A stretch of 64,000 nucleotides of DNA from DASUNQ01 sp044866775 (GCA_044866775.1 JBIOUG010000167.1:35735-99734), one strand, 5' to 3'. Counted from the stretch's first letter, positions 1-7,893 are shown. Notes: generated from the sequence alone by a model not told the origin. A program made the numbers and translations.

Positions 1-520
1 GCCGGAGCGCCTGATCCATCCCCAGCAGCTCGCCGCGGCGGAAGAACTGGAGCATGCCGAAGAAGGCCTCGGGCGAGCCGAGGCCGTAGATGCAGGAGAC
101 CGAGGCCACAATGATGACGTCGCGCCGCTCGAAGAGGGCCTTCGTCGCCCGCAGGCGGAGGCGCTCGATCTCCTCGTTGATCGTCGTCTCCTTCTCGATG
201 TAGGTGTCGGTCTGCGGGACGTAGGCCTCGGGCTGGTAGTAGTCGTAGTAGGAGACGAAGTACTCGACGGCGTTGTCGGGGAAGAAGCTCCGGAACTCCT
301 GGAAGAGCTGGGCGGCGAGGGTCTTGTTGTGCGACAGGACGAGCGTCGGGCGGTTGACCTCCTCGATCACCTTGGCGATGGTGAAGGTCTTGCCGGAGCC
401 GGTCACTCCCAGGAGCACCTGCTCCCGGGTCCCGTCGAGCACCCCGCCGACGAGCTGCTGGATGGCCTCGGGCTGATCCCCTTGCGGCGTAAAGGGCGAG
501 ACGAGCCGGAAGTCGGGCAT
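1..520 (-). CDS. uvrB: UvrABC excinuclease subunit B, N-terminal part (runs off window)
   Basis: UvrB is the damage-verifying helicase of nucleotide excision repair and works in the cytosol with UvrA and UvrC. About 173 residues are present; the rest lies beyond base 1. The protein starts MPDFRLVSPFTPQGDQPEAI, a characteristic UvrB start. Walker A is GVTGSGKT at about residues 38-45, followed by PTLVLSHNKTLAAQL. The beta-hairpin region that clamps DNA (YYDYYQPEAYVPQTDTYIEK) is at about residues 92-111, and IIVASVSCIYGLG follows. The ATG at 520 is only 9 bp from a TACAAT -10 box and has no Shine-Dalgarno sequence, so translation may be near-leaderless. It lies 19 bp downstream of the TIG-domain gene on the same strand. 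The identification is secure. Confidence 0.97.
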   Translation of the reverse strand, partial: MPDFRLVSPFTPQGDQPEAIQQLVGGVLDGTREQVLLGVTGSGKTFTIAKVIEEVNRPTLVLSHNKTLAAQLFQEFRSFFPDNAVEYFVSYYDYYQPEAYVPQTDTYIEKETTINEEIERLRLRATKALFERRDVIIVASVSCIYGLGSPEAFFGMLQFFRRGELLGMDQALR

Positions 521-529
521 GGCGCCGCG

Positions 530-557
530 ATTGTAAACGTCAACTCGTATAGGTGAA
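530..557 (-). promoter_or_regulatory. Putative uvrB promoter
   Basis: Read on the minus strand: TTCACC, 16-bp spacer, TACAAT. The -10 box ends 9 bp before the uvrB ATG, so the 5' untranslated region would be only a few bases. The -35 lies inside the 3' end of the TIG-domain gene. Confidence 0.5.
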
Positions 558-941
558 CGCCCCCTTCGCCTCGAGCACCACCTTGTCGGCGACCTTGACC
601 ACGAGGTCGACGGGGCCCGCGCTCGGGCCCCGCGGCGTCTTGGCGGTGAGCGTGGTCTCGTCCTGGACCTTGACTTCGGTCGCGGCAACGCCGCCGAGCA
701 GCACCTCCGGCTTGCCCGTGAAGCCGCTCGCCTTGATGGTGATCTCCGTGCCGCCCGCCAGGGGGCCGGTGGCCGGCGAGACCGGGTTGGTCTTCGGTGC
801 CGCGGCCGTTGCGCCTGCCGCGGTGCGGTTGCGGCCCTGCTGCGCGCCCGTGAGGACCGCCTCCGCGATCTGCCGCAGCTTGAGCACCGCCTGCTCGCTG
901 AACATCCCCACCAGGAAGGCGATGCCCGCCCCTCCGAGCAC
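540..941 (-). CDS. Short IPT/TIG-domain protein, possibly an N-terminally truncated gene
   Basis: From a GTG at 941 the product has 133 residues. It has a short hydrophobic start (GGAGIAFLVGMF), an amphipathic stretch (SEQAVLKLRQIAEAVL), an Ala/Thr-rich linker and a C-terminal immunoglobulin-like TIG fold of about 80 residues (NPVSPATGPLAGGTEITIKA onward to GAFTYTS). TIG domains are binding modules of surface or membrane-associated proteins. Related proteins usually carry more membrane sequence in front of the FLVGMFSEQA-type segment. Here the frame stays open upstream but overlaps the preceding gene and has no ATG. A nearby ATG at 991 in another frame stops after seven codons. The start is therefore uncertain (941, 911 or 905), and a frameshifted remnant is possible. 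Confidence 0.55.
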   Translation of the reverse strand: MLGGAGIAFLVGMFSEQAVLKLRQIAEAVLTGAQQGRNRTAAGATAAAPKTNPVSPATGPLAGGTEITIKASGFTGKPEVLLGGVAATEVKVQDETTLTAKTPRGPSAGPVDLVVKVADKVVLEAKGAFTYTS

Positions 942-1003
942 CTGCTCGCGCTTCCGTCGCCTTGGATCTAGAGACGGACGCGGGACGACATTTACCGGAA
1001 GCG

Positions 1004-1465
1004 CTACCCTCCTCCGCCCTGCGGCGGTTTGCTCGCCGCCAGCTCCTCGAGCGCCTCGGCCAGGCGCAGCGCGTGCTCGCGGTCGACCTGGCCTTGCGAG
1101 GCCATCAGCTCCATGATCTGCGACTGGACCTTCTGCATCGCCACCGGGTCCATGCGCTTCTCGTCGACCGCCTTGCCGGCGGCGGTGAAGGCGGCGCGTA
1201 CCCGCTCGCGGTCGGCGGGGGTCACGTCCGCGGCGTAGCGGCTCTCGAGCTGGGCGGCCGTGGTGTCGAAGACCCAGCGCATGAGCTTTGGGGCCTGGGT
1301 GACCAGGACCACCATGCCGATGCCGAGGACGACGAGCAGTCCCAGGCAGCCGATGACCGCGAGCTTGGCGCAGCCCGAGCCCTGGGCCTCGCGGCCGGGG
1401 GTGATGGGCGCGAAGGGCGCCGGAGGCGTCGAGGCGCCGGAGGGGGCGTCGCTGGGCTCGGCCAT
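1004..1465 (-). CDS. Small single-pass membrane protein of unknown function
   Basis: 153 residues. The N-terminus is Pro/Ala/Ser-rich and presumably cytoplasmic. One strong membrane helix (KLAVIGCLGLLVVLGIGMVV) spans about residues 34-55. The rest is a charged, helical domain with DTTAAQLESRYAADVTPADR and an Ala/Leu/Glu-rich end. I do not recognise the family. It starts 57 bp from the divergent PBP1A gene and precedes the TIG-domain gene and uvrB on the same strand. The ATG at 1465 lies 9 bp after a TAGAAA -10 box and lacks a ribosome-binding site. Confidence 0.75.
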   Translation of the reverse strand: MAEPSDAPSGASTPPAPFAPITPGREAQGSGCAKLAVIGCLGLLVVLGIGMVVLVTQAPKLMRWVFDTTAAQLESRYAADVTPADRERVRAAFTAAGKAVDEKRMDPVAMQKVQSQIMELMASQGQVDREHALRLAEALEELAASKPPQGGGG

Positions 1466-1474
1466 GGAGGACTC

Positions 1475-1503
1475 TTTCTACCATCGTGCCGGAGGGGGGA
1501 CAA
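1475..1503 (-). promoter_or_regulatory. Putative promoter of the small membrane protein gene
   Basis: Minus strand: TTGTCC, 17-bp spacer, TAGAAA. It is back to back with the -10 box of PBP1A at 1511-1516, so both genes are probably controlled from the same 57-bp region. Confidence 0.5.
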
Positions 1504-1510
1504 GCATCTC

Positions 1511-1516
1511 TATAAT
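1511..1516 (+). promoter_or_regulatory. Consensus -10 box (TATAAT) of the PBP1A gene
   Basis: A perfect TATAAT ends 6 bp before the GTG at 1523. With normal spacing, transcription would start on or next to that GTG, giving a leaderless message. A partial -35 (GTGCCG, 1486-1491) lies 19 bp upstream. Confidence 0.55.
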
Positions 1517-1522
1517 GCGCGC

Positions 1523-4108
1523 GTGAGGTACGACGCGCCCGCCCCGCGCACCGCCGGTCCGCCGATCGCGCAGCCGCCCCGCCGCCTGGAGCCCTCCGGC
1601 CGCGCGGTGCGCTGGATGTGGCCTCTCCTCGCCGCGCTGCTCTTCGGCGCCCTCGGCGGCGTGGTCTTCGCCGCTGCCATCCACATGCCGCGGGTGGACG
1701 CGCTGGTCGATTTCACGCCCAGCCTGGTGACCCAGCTCTACGACCGCGAGGGCAAGGTCTTCGCCACCTTCGCCCGTGAGCGGCGGGTGATGCTGCGCGA
1801 AGGCGAGATCCCGAAGGTCCTCGAGCAGGCGGTGCTGGCCTCCGAGGACAGCAACTTCTTCCGCCACGGCGGGGTCGACGCCCTCGGCGTCGCGCGCGCC
1901 GCCCTCGCCGACCTGCGCGCCGGCGAGGTGGTCGAGGGAGCGTCGACGATCACCATGCAGCTTGCGCGCAGCCTCTTCCTGTCGCGCGAGCAGACCTGGC
2001 GGCGGAAGGTCGAGGAGGCCTTCCTGGCGGTCGAGCTGGAGAAGACCTTCAGCAAGCAGCAGATCCTCACCATGTACCTCAACCTGGTGAACCTCGGCCA
2101 CGGCAACTACGGCGTCGAGGCGGCCTCGCGCTACTACTTCAGCAAGCCCGCCGCCAAGCTCACGCTCGCCGAGGCCGCGACGCTGGCCGGCATCCTGCCC
2201 GCGCCCAGCCGCTACAGCCCCTACCGCCAGCCCCAGCGCGTGCTCCGCCAGCGCCAGCGCGTGCTGCGCCGGATGCTCGACGAAGGGATGATCACCCGCG
2301 CGCAGCACGACCGTGCGGCCTCCCAGCCCCTGCTGGTGGCGCGCCAGCGGGCGCCCGAGTTCTTCGCCCCCTACTTCGCCGAGGACGTGCGCAAGCACCT
2401 CGAGGCGGCCTACGGCGCCGACTCGCTCTACGAAGGCGGCCTCCAGGTCCAGACGACGCTCGACCAGCGCATCCAGCGCTCGGCCGAGAAAGGCGTCCGC
2501 GAGGGCCTCGTGCGTCTCGCGCATCGCCGCGGCTGGCGCGGGCCGATCACGACGCTCGATCCGGCAGGGCTCGAGGAGCAGACCCTTCCCACCTGGACCG
2601 ACGCCGAGCCGGTGCCCGGGCGTTGGTACCAGGGGATCGTGCTCGCCGCCGGCCCGGCGACGGCGACGGTCAAGATCGGCAAGGGGACCTACGCCCTCGA
2701 CGCCGGCGGCATCCGCTGGACCGGCCGCTCGCAGCCCGACGACCTGCTGAAGCCGGGGGCGGTGGCCTGGTTCCGTCTCGAGGCGCCGGATGCGGGGAAG
2801 GACGGGAAGGCGAAGGCCGCAGCGAAGGCAGAGGAGGTCAAGGCGCCGGAGCTGCGCCTGTTCCTCGAGCAAGAGCCGCCGATGGAAGGGGCGGCGGTGG
2901 TCATCGAGACCGCGACCGGCGCGGTGCGGGCGATGGTCGGCGGCTGGGACTTCGAGCGCAACAAGTTCAACCGTGTGACGCAGGCCAAGCGCCAGACCGG
3001 CTCGGCGTTCAAGGTCTTCGTCTACGGCGCGGCGCTCGAGGCCGGCTGGACGCCCGCCGACACGATCCTCGACGCGCCGACGGTGTTCGTCGGCGCCGAC
3101 GGCCGGCTCTCCTATCGGCCGCAGAACTACTACCGGAAGTACTACGGCATCGTGACGCTGCGGCGCTCGCTGGCGCTGTCGCTCAACGTGGCGACGGTCA
3201 AGCTCCTCGACGTCATCGGCGTGCAGCGGGTGATCGACTTCGCGCGCCGCTGCGGCGTCTCCGAGCCGCTGCCTCCCTACCCCAGCCTGGCGCTCGGCAC
3301 CGCCGACCTGACGCCGCTCTCCTTCGCCGCCGCCTACGCGACGATCGCCAACCAGGGGACGTGGATCGAGCCGTACATCATCGAGCGCGTGACCGGCACC
3401 GAGGGACAGGTCCTCGAGCGCCGCGTTCCCAACACCCGCACCGCCACCGACGCCTCGGTGGCCTACGTCCTCACCCACATGCTCGAGGGGGTCGTCGACC
3501 ACGGCACCGCGACGCCGATCCGCGACTTGCCGTTCGACGTCGCCGGCAAGACCGGCACCACTGACGACTTCTCCGACGCCTGGTTCGTCGGCTTCACGCC
3601 GCGCTACACAATCCTCACCTGGGTCGGCTACGACCTCAAGAAGTCGCTCGGCGAAGGCATGAGCGGCACGGTGGCGGCGCTCCCGATGTGGCGGACGATC
3701 GCCGACGACGGCCTCGTAAACGGCTGGCTGAAGAAAGGCGAGACCTTCCAGGTGCCCCCCGGCGTCGTGGTGCGCGACGTCGAGTTCTACACCGGCCTCC
3801 TCCCCGGCACCGGCAGCTACCGCACCCAGAAGGAGGCCTTCGTCGCCGGCACCGAGCCGAGCGGCGAGTACGGCCCGCGCTGGGGCACGGTCCTCAACCT
3901 CCCCTGGTACCAGCAGAAGTCGTTCTACATCCCGAAGGAAGGGGAGGAGACGAAGCCCGCGGAGGAGGGCGGCGTGGCCGGAGAGGGCGGGACAGGCGCG
4001 GAGACCGCGGAGCCGCAGGCGGAAGGCGCGGTCGTCGAGGAGGGCGAGGCGGTGCCGCCAGCGGGCGGGGAGGAGCCGCCGCCGGACGAGCCGCCGCCGC
4101 CGCGCTAG
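1523..4108 (+). CDS. mrcA: Class A penicillin-binding protein (PBP1A type), bifunctional transglycosylase/transpeptidase
   Basis: Polymerises lipid II glycan and cross-links peptidoglycan on the outer face of the inner membrane. 861 residues from the GTG at 1523. There is a Pro/Arg-rich cytoplasmic tail and a membrane anchor (MWPLLAALLFGALGGVVFAA, about 32-51). The GT51 domain has the catalytic motif EDSNFFRHGG (Glu near 108), GASTITMQLAR and the RRKVEE and LNLVNLGHG motifs. The transpeptidase has the nucleophile in GSAFK (Ser about 494), SLN (about 553) and KTGT (about 676). The C-terminal 55 residues are a Glu/Pro/Gly-rich low-complexity tail of unknown role. An ATG at 1616 is an alternative start but would remove the cytoplasmic tail. 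The TATAAT box 6 bp upstream favours 1523. The stop overlaps the stop of the convergent methyltransferase gene in one CTAG. Confidence 0.95.
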   Translation: MRYDAPAPRTAGPPIAQPPRRLEPSGRAVRWMWPLLAALLFGALGGVVFAAAIHMPRVDALVDFTPSLVTQLYDREGKVFATFARERRVMLREGEIPKVLEQAVLASEDSNFFRHGGVDALGVARAALADLRAGEVVEGASTITMQLARSLFLSREQTWRRKVEEAFLAVELEKTFSKQQILTMYLNLVNLGHGNYGVEAASRYYFSKPAAKLTLAEAATLAGILPAPSRYSPYRQPQRVLRQRQRVLRRMLDEGMITRAQHDRAASQPLLVARQRAPEFFAPYFAEDVRKHLEAAYGADSLYEGGLQVQTTLDQRIQRSAEKGVREGLVRLAHRRGWRGPITTLDPAGLEEQTLPTWTDAEPVPGRWYQGIVLAAGPATATVKIGKGTYALDAGGIRWTGRSQPDDLLKPGAVAWFRLEAPDAGKDGKAKAAAKAEEVKAPELRLFLEQEPPMEGAAVVIETATGAVRAMVGGWDFERNKFNRVTQAKRQTGSAFKVFVYGAALEAGWTPADTILDAPTVFVGADGRLSYRPQNYYRKYYGIVTLRRSLALSLNVATVKLLDVIGVQRVIDFARRCGVSEPLPPYPSLALGTADLTPLSFAAAYATIANQGTWIEPYIIERVTGTEGQVLERRVPNTRTATDASVAYVLTHMLEGVVDHGTATPIRDLPFDVAGKTGTTDDFSDAWFVGFTPRYTILTWVGYDLKKSLGEGMSGTVAALPMWRTIADDGLVNGWLKKGETFQVPPGVVVRDVEFYTGLLPGTGSYRTQKEAFVAGTEPSGEYGPRWGTVLNLPWYQQKSFYIPKEGEETKPAEEGGVAGEGGTGAETAEPQAEGAVVEEGEAVPPAGGEEPPPDEPPPPR

Positions 4109-5325
4109 CCTCCAGCGCCAGCCTTCGTGCCGATCACCGCGTAGTCTTGATCGCCGAACAGCAGCTCGTCGAGACGGTCGCGCAGGCGGTTGACGCGGTC
4201 GGCGAGCTCGCGCTGCGCCTCGGGGAGGGTCGCGAGATCGATCTCCGGCAGGCGCTCGGCCGCGGGGAATGGGCGGAGCTCGAGGTGCTCGACTGTGGCG
4301 AAGCCGGCGAGCTGGAAGAGGAGCTTCAGCGACTCCGGGTGGATGGGGCGGCGGTGGGTGGGGTCGAGCCAGAAGTTCCGCGCCGCCACCACGATCGAGA
4401 GCGGGTTCGGCGTCTCGAGGATCAGCACGCCGCCGGGGCGCAGAGCCCGCCAGGCCAGGCGCACAAGCTGATCGAGCGCCTCGGCCGGCAAGTGCTCGAT
4501 GACGTGGAAGGAGACGACGCCTCCGAGGCTGCCCTCTTCCACGCCTGCCAGGTACTCGAAGAGGTCTCCCTCTTCCGCCTCCAGACCGCGCTCACGGCAG
4601 AGGGCGACCATGCGGGCGCTCGAGTCGACGCCGCGGGCCGCGACCCCGTGCTCATCTAAAAGGACAAGCGCCTCGCCCCGGCCGCAGCCTAGGTCGAGCA
4701 CGTCCCGCTTCCCTTCCAAGTAAGGCAGGTAGCGGGAGATGCGCTCGGCGATCTCCCCTTGCGTGCCGCGGTAGCGGCGCTCGAGCTCGAAGTAGGCGTG
4801 CTCTTCGACGGCGCGCGCCAGCCCTACGACCTCCTCTTCCCGCCACCCAGATCCTTTTCCTTTCTGCGCTCCTTCGAACGCAGCGAGCGCGGCCCCCAAG
4901 CTGCCGAGCAGGTCGCGAGTCTCGCGGCGGTAGCCGTCGAGCTTCTGGTCGACGCGGGCGAACAGCGCATCGTTGTGCCGCATCAGCTCGGTGATGCCGT
5001 CGGCGTTGAGGCCTTCGAGGTAGCAGAGGCGCTCGTGGTGACGGCCCTCGGCCGCCGCGGCGCGCTCGAGATGGTCGAGCAGGATCAGGTTGTAGACCCG
5101 CTGGCGCTCCCAGAGGTCGTTCTGCGGCACCTTGACCAGCGGCCGCACGAGTCGCTTCCAGGCGACGAGGAAGCGGCCGAGGAAGCCGCGGTGGCTGCGG
5201 ATCGGGAACTCGCGGTCCTCCCGCCACAGCCACCGCCAGGCGTCGACGTCGCGGGTCGGCTCGGTGAGGAAGTCGGCCAGCGTGGGCGCGCGGGGCTCGC
5301 GGTCGTCCGCTCCGCTCGCGCCCAT
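4105..5325 (-). CDS. SAM-dependent methyltransferase with coiled N-terminal region
   Basis: 406 residues. The N-terminal 180 residues are rich in charged helix (e.g. LWERQRVYNLILLDHLERAA). The class I methyltransferase core follows, with the SAM-binding DLGCGRGEA at about 211-219, the acidic end of strand 2 in RGVDSSARM, and VSFHVIEHL / RPGGVLILETPNP. This resembles methyltransferases of O-antigen chain-terminating enzymes, but no kinase domain is seen here. The C-terminus is again helical. It is last in the rpsF-rpsR-rplI run, 26 bp after rplI, so it may be cotranscribed with ribosomal genes. The substrate is unknown; a sugar or lipid-linked glycan is my inference. Confidence 0.85.
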   Translation of the reverse strand: MGASGADDREPRAPTLADFLTEPTRDVDAWRWLWREDREFPIRSHRGFLGRFLVAWKRLVRPLVKVPQNDLWERQRVYNLILLDHLERAAAAEGRHHERLCYLEGLNADGITELMRHNDALFARVDQKLDGYRRETRDLLGSLGAALAAFEGAQKGKGSGWREEEVVGLARAVEEHAYFELERRYRGTQGEIAERISRYLPYLEGKRDVLDLGCGRGEALVLLDEHGVAARGVDSSARMVALCRERGLEAEEGDLFEYLAGVEEGSLGGVVSFHVIEHLPAEALDQLVRLAWRALRPGGVLILETPNPLSIVVAARNFWLDPTHRRPIHPESLKLLFQLAGFATVEHLELRPFPAAERLPEIDLATLPEAQRELADRVNRLRDRLDELLFGDQDYAVIGTKAGAGG

Positions 5326-5351
5326 GCCGGCTCTCGCAGCGCTCGCGCGGG

Positions 5352-5798
5352 CTACTCGGCCCGCACGACGCTGACGGTGATCTCGGCCACCACGTCGGGG
5401 TGGAGCTCGACGCGTACCGGGTGGTCGCCGAGCGTCTTGATGCCGCCCTCGAGGTCGATGCGCCGGCGGTCCACCTCGAAGCCCTTGGCGGCCAGCAGCT
5501 CGGCGATCTCGCCGGCGGTGACGGAGCCGTAGAGGGTGTCGGTCTCCCCCACCCGCTTGGGGACGGTGAGCTGCAGGCCGGTCAGCTTCGCGGCCACCTC
5601 GGCCGCCGAGTCGCGCTCGCGCGCGTGGCGGGCCTCGATCTTGTGCCGCTGCTGCTCGAAGTAGGCGATGTTGGCGGTCGTGGCCTCGAGGGCCAGGCCC
5701 TGCGGGATGAGGTAGTTGCGGGCGAAGCCCGGCTTGACTTCCACCACCTGGCCGCGCCGGCCGAGGTGGCGCTGGTCGCTCATCAGGATGACTCGCAT
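5352..5798 (-). CDS. rplI: 50S ribosomal protein L9
   Basis: L9 binds 23S rRNA near the L1 stalk and helps hold the reading frame. 148 residues, the usual length. The N-terminal domain (MRVILMSDQRHLGRRGQVVE, then VKPGFARNYLIPQGLA) is joined by the long exposed helix (YFEQQRHKIEARHARERD) to the C-terminal domain with GSVTAGEIAELL and a DRRRIDLEGGIKTLG segment. The start at 5798 lies 10 bp after rpsR in a same-strand S6-S18-L9 order, the common bacterial arrangement. Confidence 0.98.
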   Translation of the reverse strand: MRVILMSDQRHLGRRGQVVEVKPGFARNYLIPQGLALEATTANIAYFEQQRHKIEARHARERDSAAEVAAKLTGLQLTVPKRVGETDTLYGSVTAGEIAELLAAKGFEVDRRRIDLEGGIKTLGDHPVRVELHPDVVAEITVSVVRAE

Positions 5799-5808
5799 GA
5801 CGCCTTCC

Positions 5809-6054
5809 TCAGTCCGTGGTGAACGGGATCAGCGCCAGGTGGCGCGCCCTCTTGATGGCCTGCTGCAGCAGCCGCTGGTGCCGGGCGCAGGTGCCGGAGA
5901 TCCGCCGCGGCAGGATCTTCGAGCGCTCGGGGATGAACCCCTGGAGCATCTTGACGTCCTTGTAATCGACGTAGTCGATCTTGTCGGCGCAGAACTTACA
6001 GACCTTGCGCCGGCGATAGAAGACCTTCTTGCCCTTGGGCGGTGTCCGTCTCAC
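5809..6054 (-). CDS. rpsR: 30S ribosomal protein S18
   Basis: S18 pairs with S6 on the platform of the 30S subunit. 81 residues with the family signature YVDYKDVKMLQGFIPERSKI and RRISGTCARHQRLLQQAIKR. A CKFC pair near the N-terminus plus the later TCARH suggests the zinc-binding (C+) form. The start codon overlaps the rpsF stop by 4 bp (ATGA), so the two subunit-pairing proteins are translationally coupled. Confidence 0.98.
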   Translation of the reverse strand: MRRTPPKGKKVFYRRRKVCKFCADKIDYVDYKDVKMLQGFIPERSKILPRRISGTCARHQRLLQQAIKRARHLALIPFTTD

Positions 6055-6455
6055 GCTTCCCTCCCGCCGCGGCTGGGCTCGGCGGCGGCCGGCGGCTCGG
6101 CCGCGCCGGCCTCGATCTCGGGCAGCGGCCCGGTGATGAGCGGCTTGCCGGCGCGCTTGAGGTCGAGGTCCGTGCGCACCGCGAGGAAGCGCAGCACCTT
6201 GTCGTTCTGGCGCATACGGTGCTCGACCTCGGCGAGGGCGTTGCGGCCGTTCTCGCTGGTCAGGTAGAGGACCACGTACTTGCCCTCGGTGAGCTTCTGG
6301 ATGGGGAAGGCGAGCTTGCGCCGGCCCCAGCTCTCCTCGCGGACGACGTCGAGGCCGCCGGTCGAGAGCATCTGCTTGTACTCCCCGGTCAGCGCCACGA
6401 CGTCCTCGTCGGGCACACGGGGATCGACGACGAAAATCAGCTCGTAGGTACGCAT
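6051..6455 (-). CDS. rpsF: 30S ribosomal protein S6
   Basis: S6 heterodimerises with S18. 134 residues with MRTYELIFVVDPRVPDEDV, the WGRRKLAFPIQKLTEGKYVV strand and the NDKVLRFLAVR strand. The Pro/Ala-rich C-terminal extension (GAAEPPAAAEPSRGG) is longer than in E. coli-type proteins after the conserved core and is probably disordered. It is the first gene of the S6-S18-L9-methyltransferase run. A ribosome-binding site (GGGAGG) 12 bp upstream sits in the loop of a hairpin, described separately. Confidence 0.97.
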   Translation of the reverse strand: MRTYELIFVVDPRVPDEDVVALTGEYKQMLSTGGLDVVREESWGRRKLAFPIQKLTEGKYVVLYLTSENGRNALAEVEHRMRQNDKVLRFLAVRTDLDLKRAGKPLITGPLPEIEAGAAEPPAAAEPSRGGREA

Positions 6456-6461
6456 GGAGAC

Positions 6462-6504
6462 TACGGCACCTCCCTATGGCCGTAAGGTCCCGCGCCTAGC
6501 GCGG
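6462..6504 (-). promoter_or_regulatory. Two stem-loops in the rpsF leader, one holding the ribosome-binding site in its loop
   Basis: In the leader RNA, arms UACGGC and GCCGUA (6479-6484 and 6462-6467) enclose an 11-nt loop containing GGGAGG, the rpsF ribosome-binding site. Immediately upstream, CCGCGC and GCGCGG (6499-6504 and 6490-6495) form a second stem with a 3-nt loop. S6-S18 leaders in many bacteria carry a structure bound by the S6:S18 dimer. This may be such an element, but I cannot confirm the conserved bulge pattern by eye. Confidence 0.4.
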
Positions 6505-6564
6505 AACAGAGAGGAACGGGTAACGGGCCACAGCCTCGAGGGCCTGCCCGTGAACGAACGGCGT

Positions 6565-6592
6565 ATTGTACACGGCCGCGGCTCCGGCGCAA
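6565..6592 (-). promoter_or_regulatory. Promoter of the rpsF operon
   Basis: Minus strand: TTGCGC, 16-bp spacer, TACAAT. It lies between pth and rpsF and predicts a leader of about 100 nt, long enough for the hairpins at 6462-6504. Confidence 0.6.
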
Positions 6593-6609
6593 CTCCGGAC
6601 AGTGTCCCT

Positions 6610-7170
6610 TCAGCCGTTGAACCGATTCATCGCCGCCTCGATCCCGGCTTCCGCCCACGCTTCACAGGCGTCGGCGGCGCGGGCGATCATCTCCCCGACC
6701 GCCTCGCGCTCGCCGGCGGCGAAGGGCTCGAGCACGTAGTCGACGATCGCCTCGCCGTCCGGCGGACCGTCCGGGCCGGCGATGCCGCAGCGCAGCCGCG
6801 GCACCTGATCGGTCTGCAGGCTCTCGAGGATCGACTCCATGCCGCGGTGCCCGCCGGGGCTCCCCGCCCGCCGCAGGCGCAGCCGCCCGAGCGGTAGGCT
6901 GACCTCGTCGTAGACGACCAGCAGCTCCTCCGACGCCACACCCCAGCGCTCGACCAGGCAGCGTGTGGCGTAGCCGCTCCGATTCATGTAGGTCTGGGGC
7001 TGGGCGAGCGCCACCTCGGCGCCCGCGCCGGCCACCAGGGCGCTGCACTCCAGACGATCGAGCCGCAGCCGCCGCCGCCGGGCCAGTTCCTCCACCACCC
7101 AGAAGCCGACGTTGTGCCGGGTCGCCCGATAGCGCTCGCCCGGGTTGCCGAGCCCGACGATGACTTTCAC
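6610..7170 (-). CDS. pth: Peptidyl-tRNA hydrolase
   Basis: Cleaves peptidyl-tRNA that falls off ribosomes and recycles the tRNA in the cytosol. 186 residues, normal length. Family marks are VGLGNPGERYRATRHNVGF with Asn9 and the catalytic His19, QPQTYMNRSG with Asn63, and YDEVSLPLG with Asp88. The usual GGHNG loop reads GGHRG here (about 106-110), replacing the Asn that contacts substrate in E. coli Pth. The rest is intact, so I expect an active enzyme. It follows rplY by 75 bp in the spoVG-tRNA-prs-rplY-pth order. Confidence 0.95.
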   Translation of the reverse strand: MKVIVGLGNPGERYRATRHNVGFWVVEELARRRRLRLDRLECSALVAGAGAEVALAQPQTYMNRSGYATRCLVERWGVASEELLVVYDEVSLPLGRLRLRRAGSPGGHRGMESILESLQTDQVPRLRCGIAGPDGPPDGEAIVDYVLEPFAAGEREAVGEMIARAADACEAWAEAGIEAAMNRFNG

Positions 7171-7245
7171 CCGCGGGCGCAGCTCCGGGTCACGCGGTCG
7201 AGCTGCGCTCGGGACGACAGGCGGTTGGCTCGGGACGCCAGGGCC

Positions 7246-7893
7246 CTAGGCCTCCTCCTCCTTGCCGCCCTTCTTGATGACCTCCGGCTCCACCGGCTCG
7301 GCCGCCGCCTCCTCGACCGGCGCCGCCTCGGTGCGGGCGTGCGACAACGAGACGACGACGCGGTGCGGGTCGTCGAGCAGCGTCACGCCCGGCGGAATGT
7401 CGAGCTGGCCGGCCTCGACGTGCTGGCCAACGTGCAGGTCCGAGACGTCGACGGTGAGGTGGCTCGGGATGTCGCCCGGCAGGCATTCGACGTGGACCGC
7501 ACGGGTCACGAAGTCGAGTATGCCGGCCTCGTTCTTGACGCCGTAGGCCGTGCCCACGACCTCGATCTGCACCTCGACCCGCACCTTCTGCGACATCTCG
7601 ATGCGCTGGAAGTCGATGTGCACGATCGCCCGCTGCACCGGGTCGAGCTGCAGGTCGCGGATCATGGCGTGCCGCTCCTTGTCGCTGCCGGCCAGCTTGA
7701 GCAGGAACACCGCGTTCTCGCTGCCCGATTTCTTGAGCAGGTCGAGCACGGTCTTGCGGTCCACCTCGATGGGCAGCGACTCGCGGCCGCCGCCGTAGAG
7801 CACCGCCGGGATCTTGCCGCGCGACCGGAGCTGCCGGTTGGCGTTCTTGCCGGTGGCCTCGCGCTTCTGGACTTCGATGGTCATCTCGCTCAT
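7246..7893 (-). CDS. rplY: 50S ribosomal protein L25, long (TL5/Ctc) form
   Basis: Binds 5S rRNA in the large subunit. 215 residues. The N-terminal L25 domain (KREATGKNANRQLRSRGKIP, AVLYGGG, and MIRDLQLDPVQRAIVHIDFQ) is followed by the TL5-type beta domain of about 100 residues (VRVEVQIEVVGTAYGVKNEA to PPGVTLLDDPHRVVVSL). It ends in an Ala/Glu/Lys-rich tail typical of Ctc proteins. The ATG at 7893 has a good ribosome-binding site (GAGGAA). It is 28 bp downstream of prs and probably cotranscribed. Confidence 0.96.
   Translation of the reverse strand: MSEMTIEVQKREATGKNANRQLRSRGKIPAVLYGGGRESLPIEVDRKTVLDLLKKSGSENAVFLLKLAGSDKERHAMIRDLQLDPVQRAIVHIDFQRIEMSQKVRVEVQIEVVGTAYGVKNEAGILDFVTRAVHVECLPGDIPSHLTVDVSDLHVGQHVEAGQLDIPPGVTLLDDPHRVVVSLSHARTEAAPVEEAAAEPVEPEVIKKGGKEEEA

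Noticed and set aside
968..991. Seven-codon open frame with a good ribosome-binding site
   Set aside because: Too short to call as a gene. More likely the broken start of the TIG-domain gene, reported as a finding.
1478..3502. 674-codon open frame on the minus strand
   Set aside because: It is the antisense shadow of PBP1A. High-GC coding DNA leaves long open frames on the other strand; the product is Arg/His/Gly-rich with no domain.
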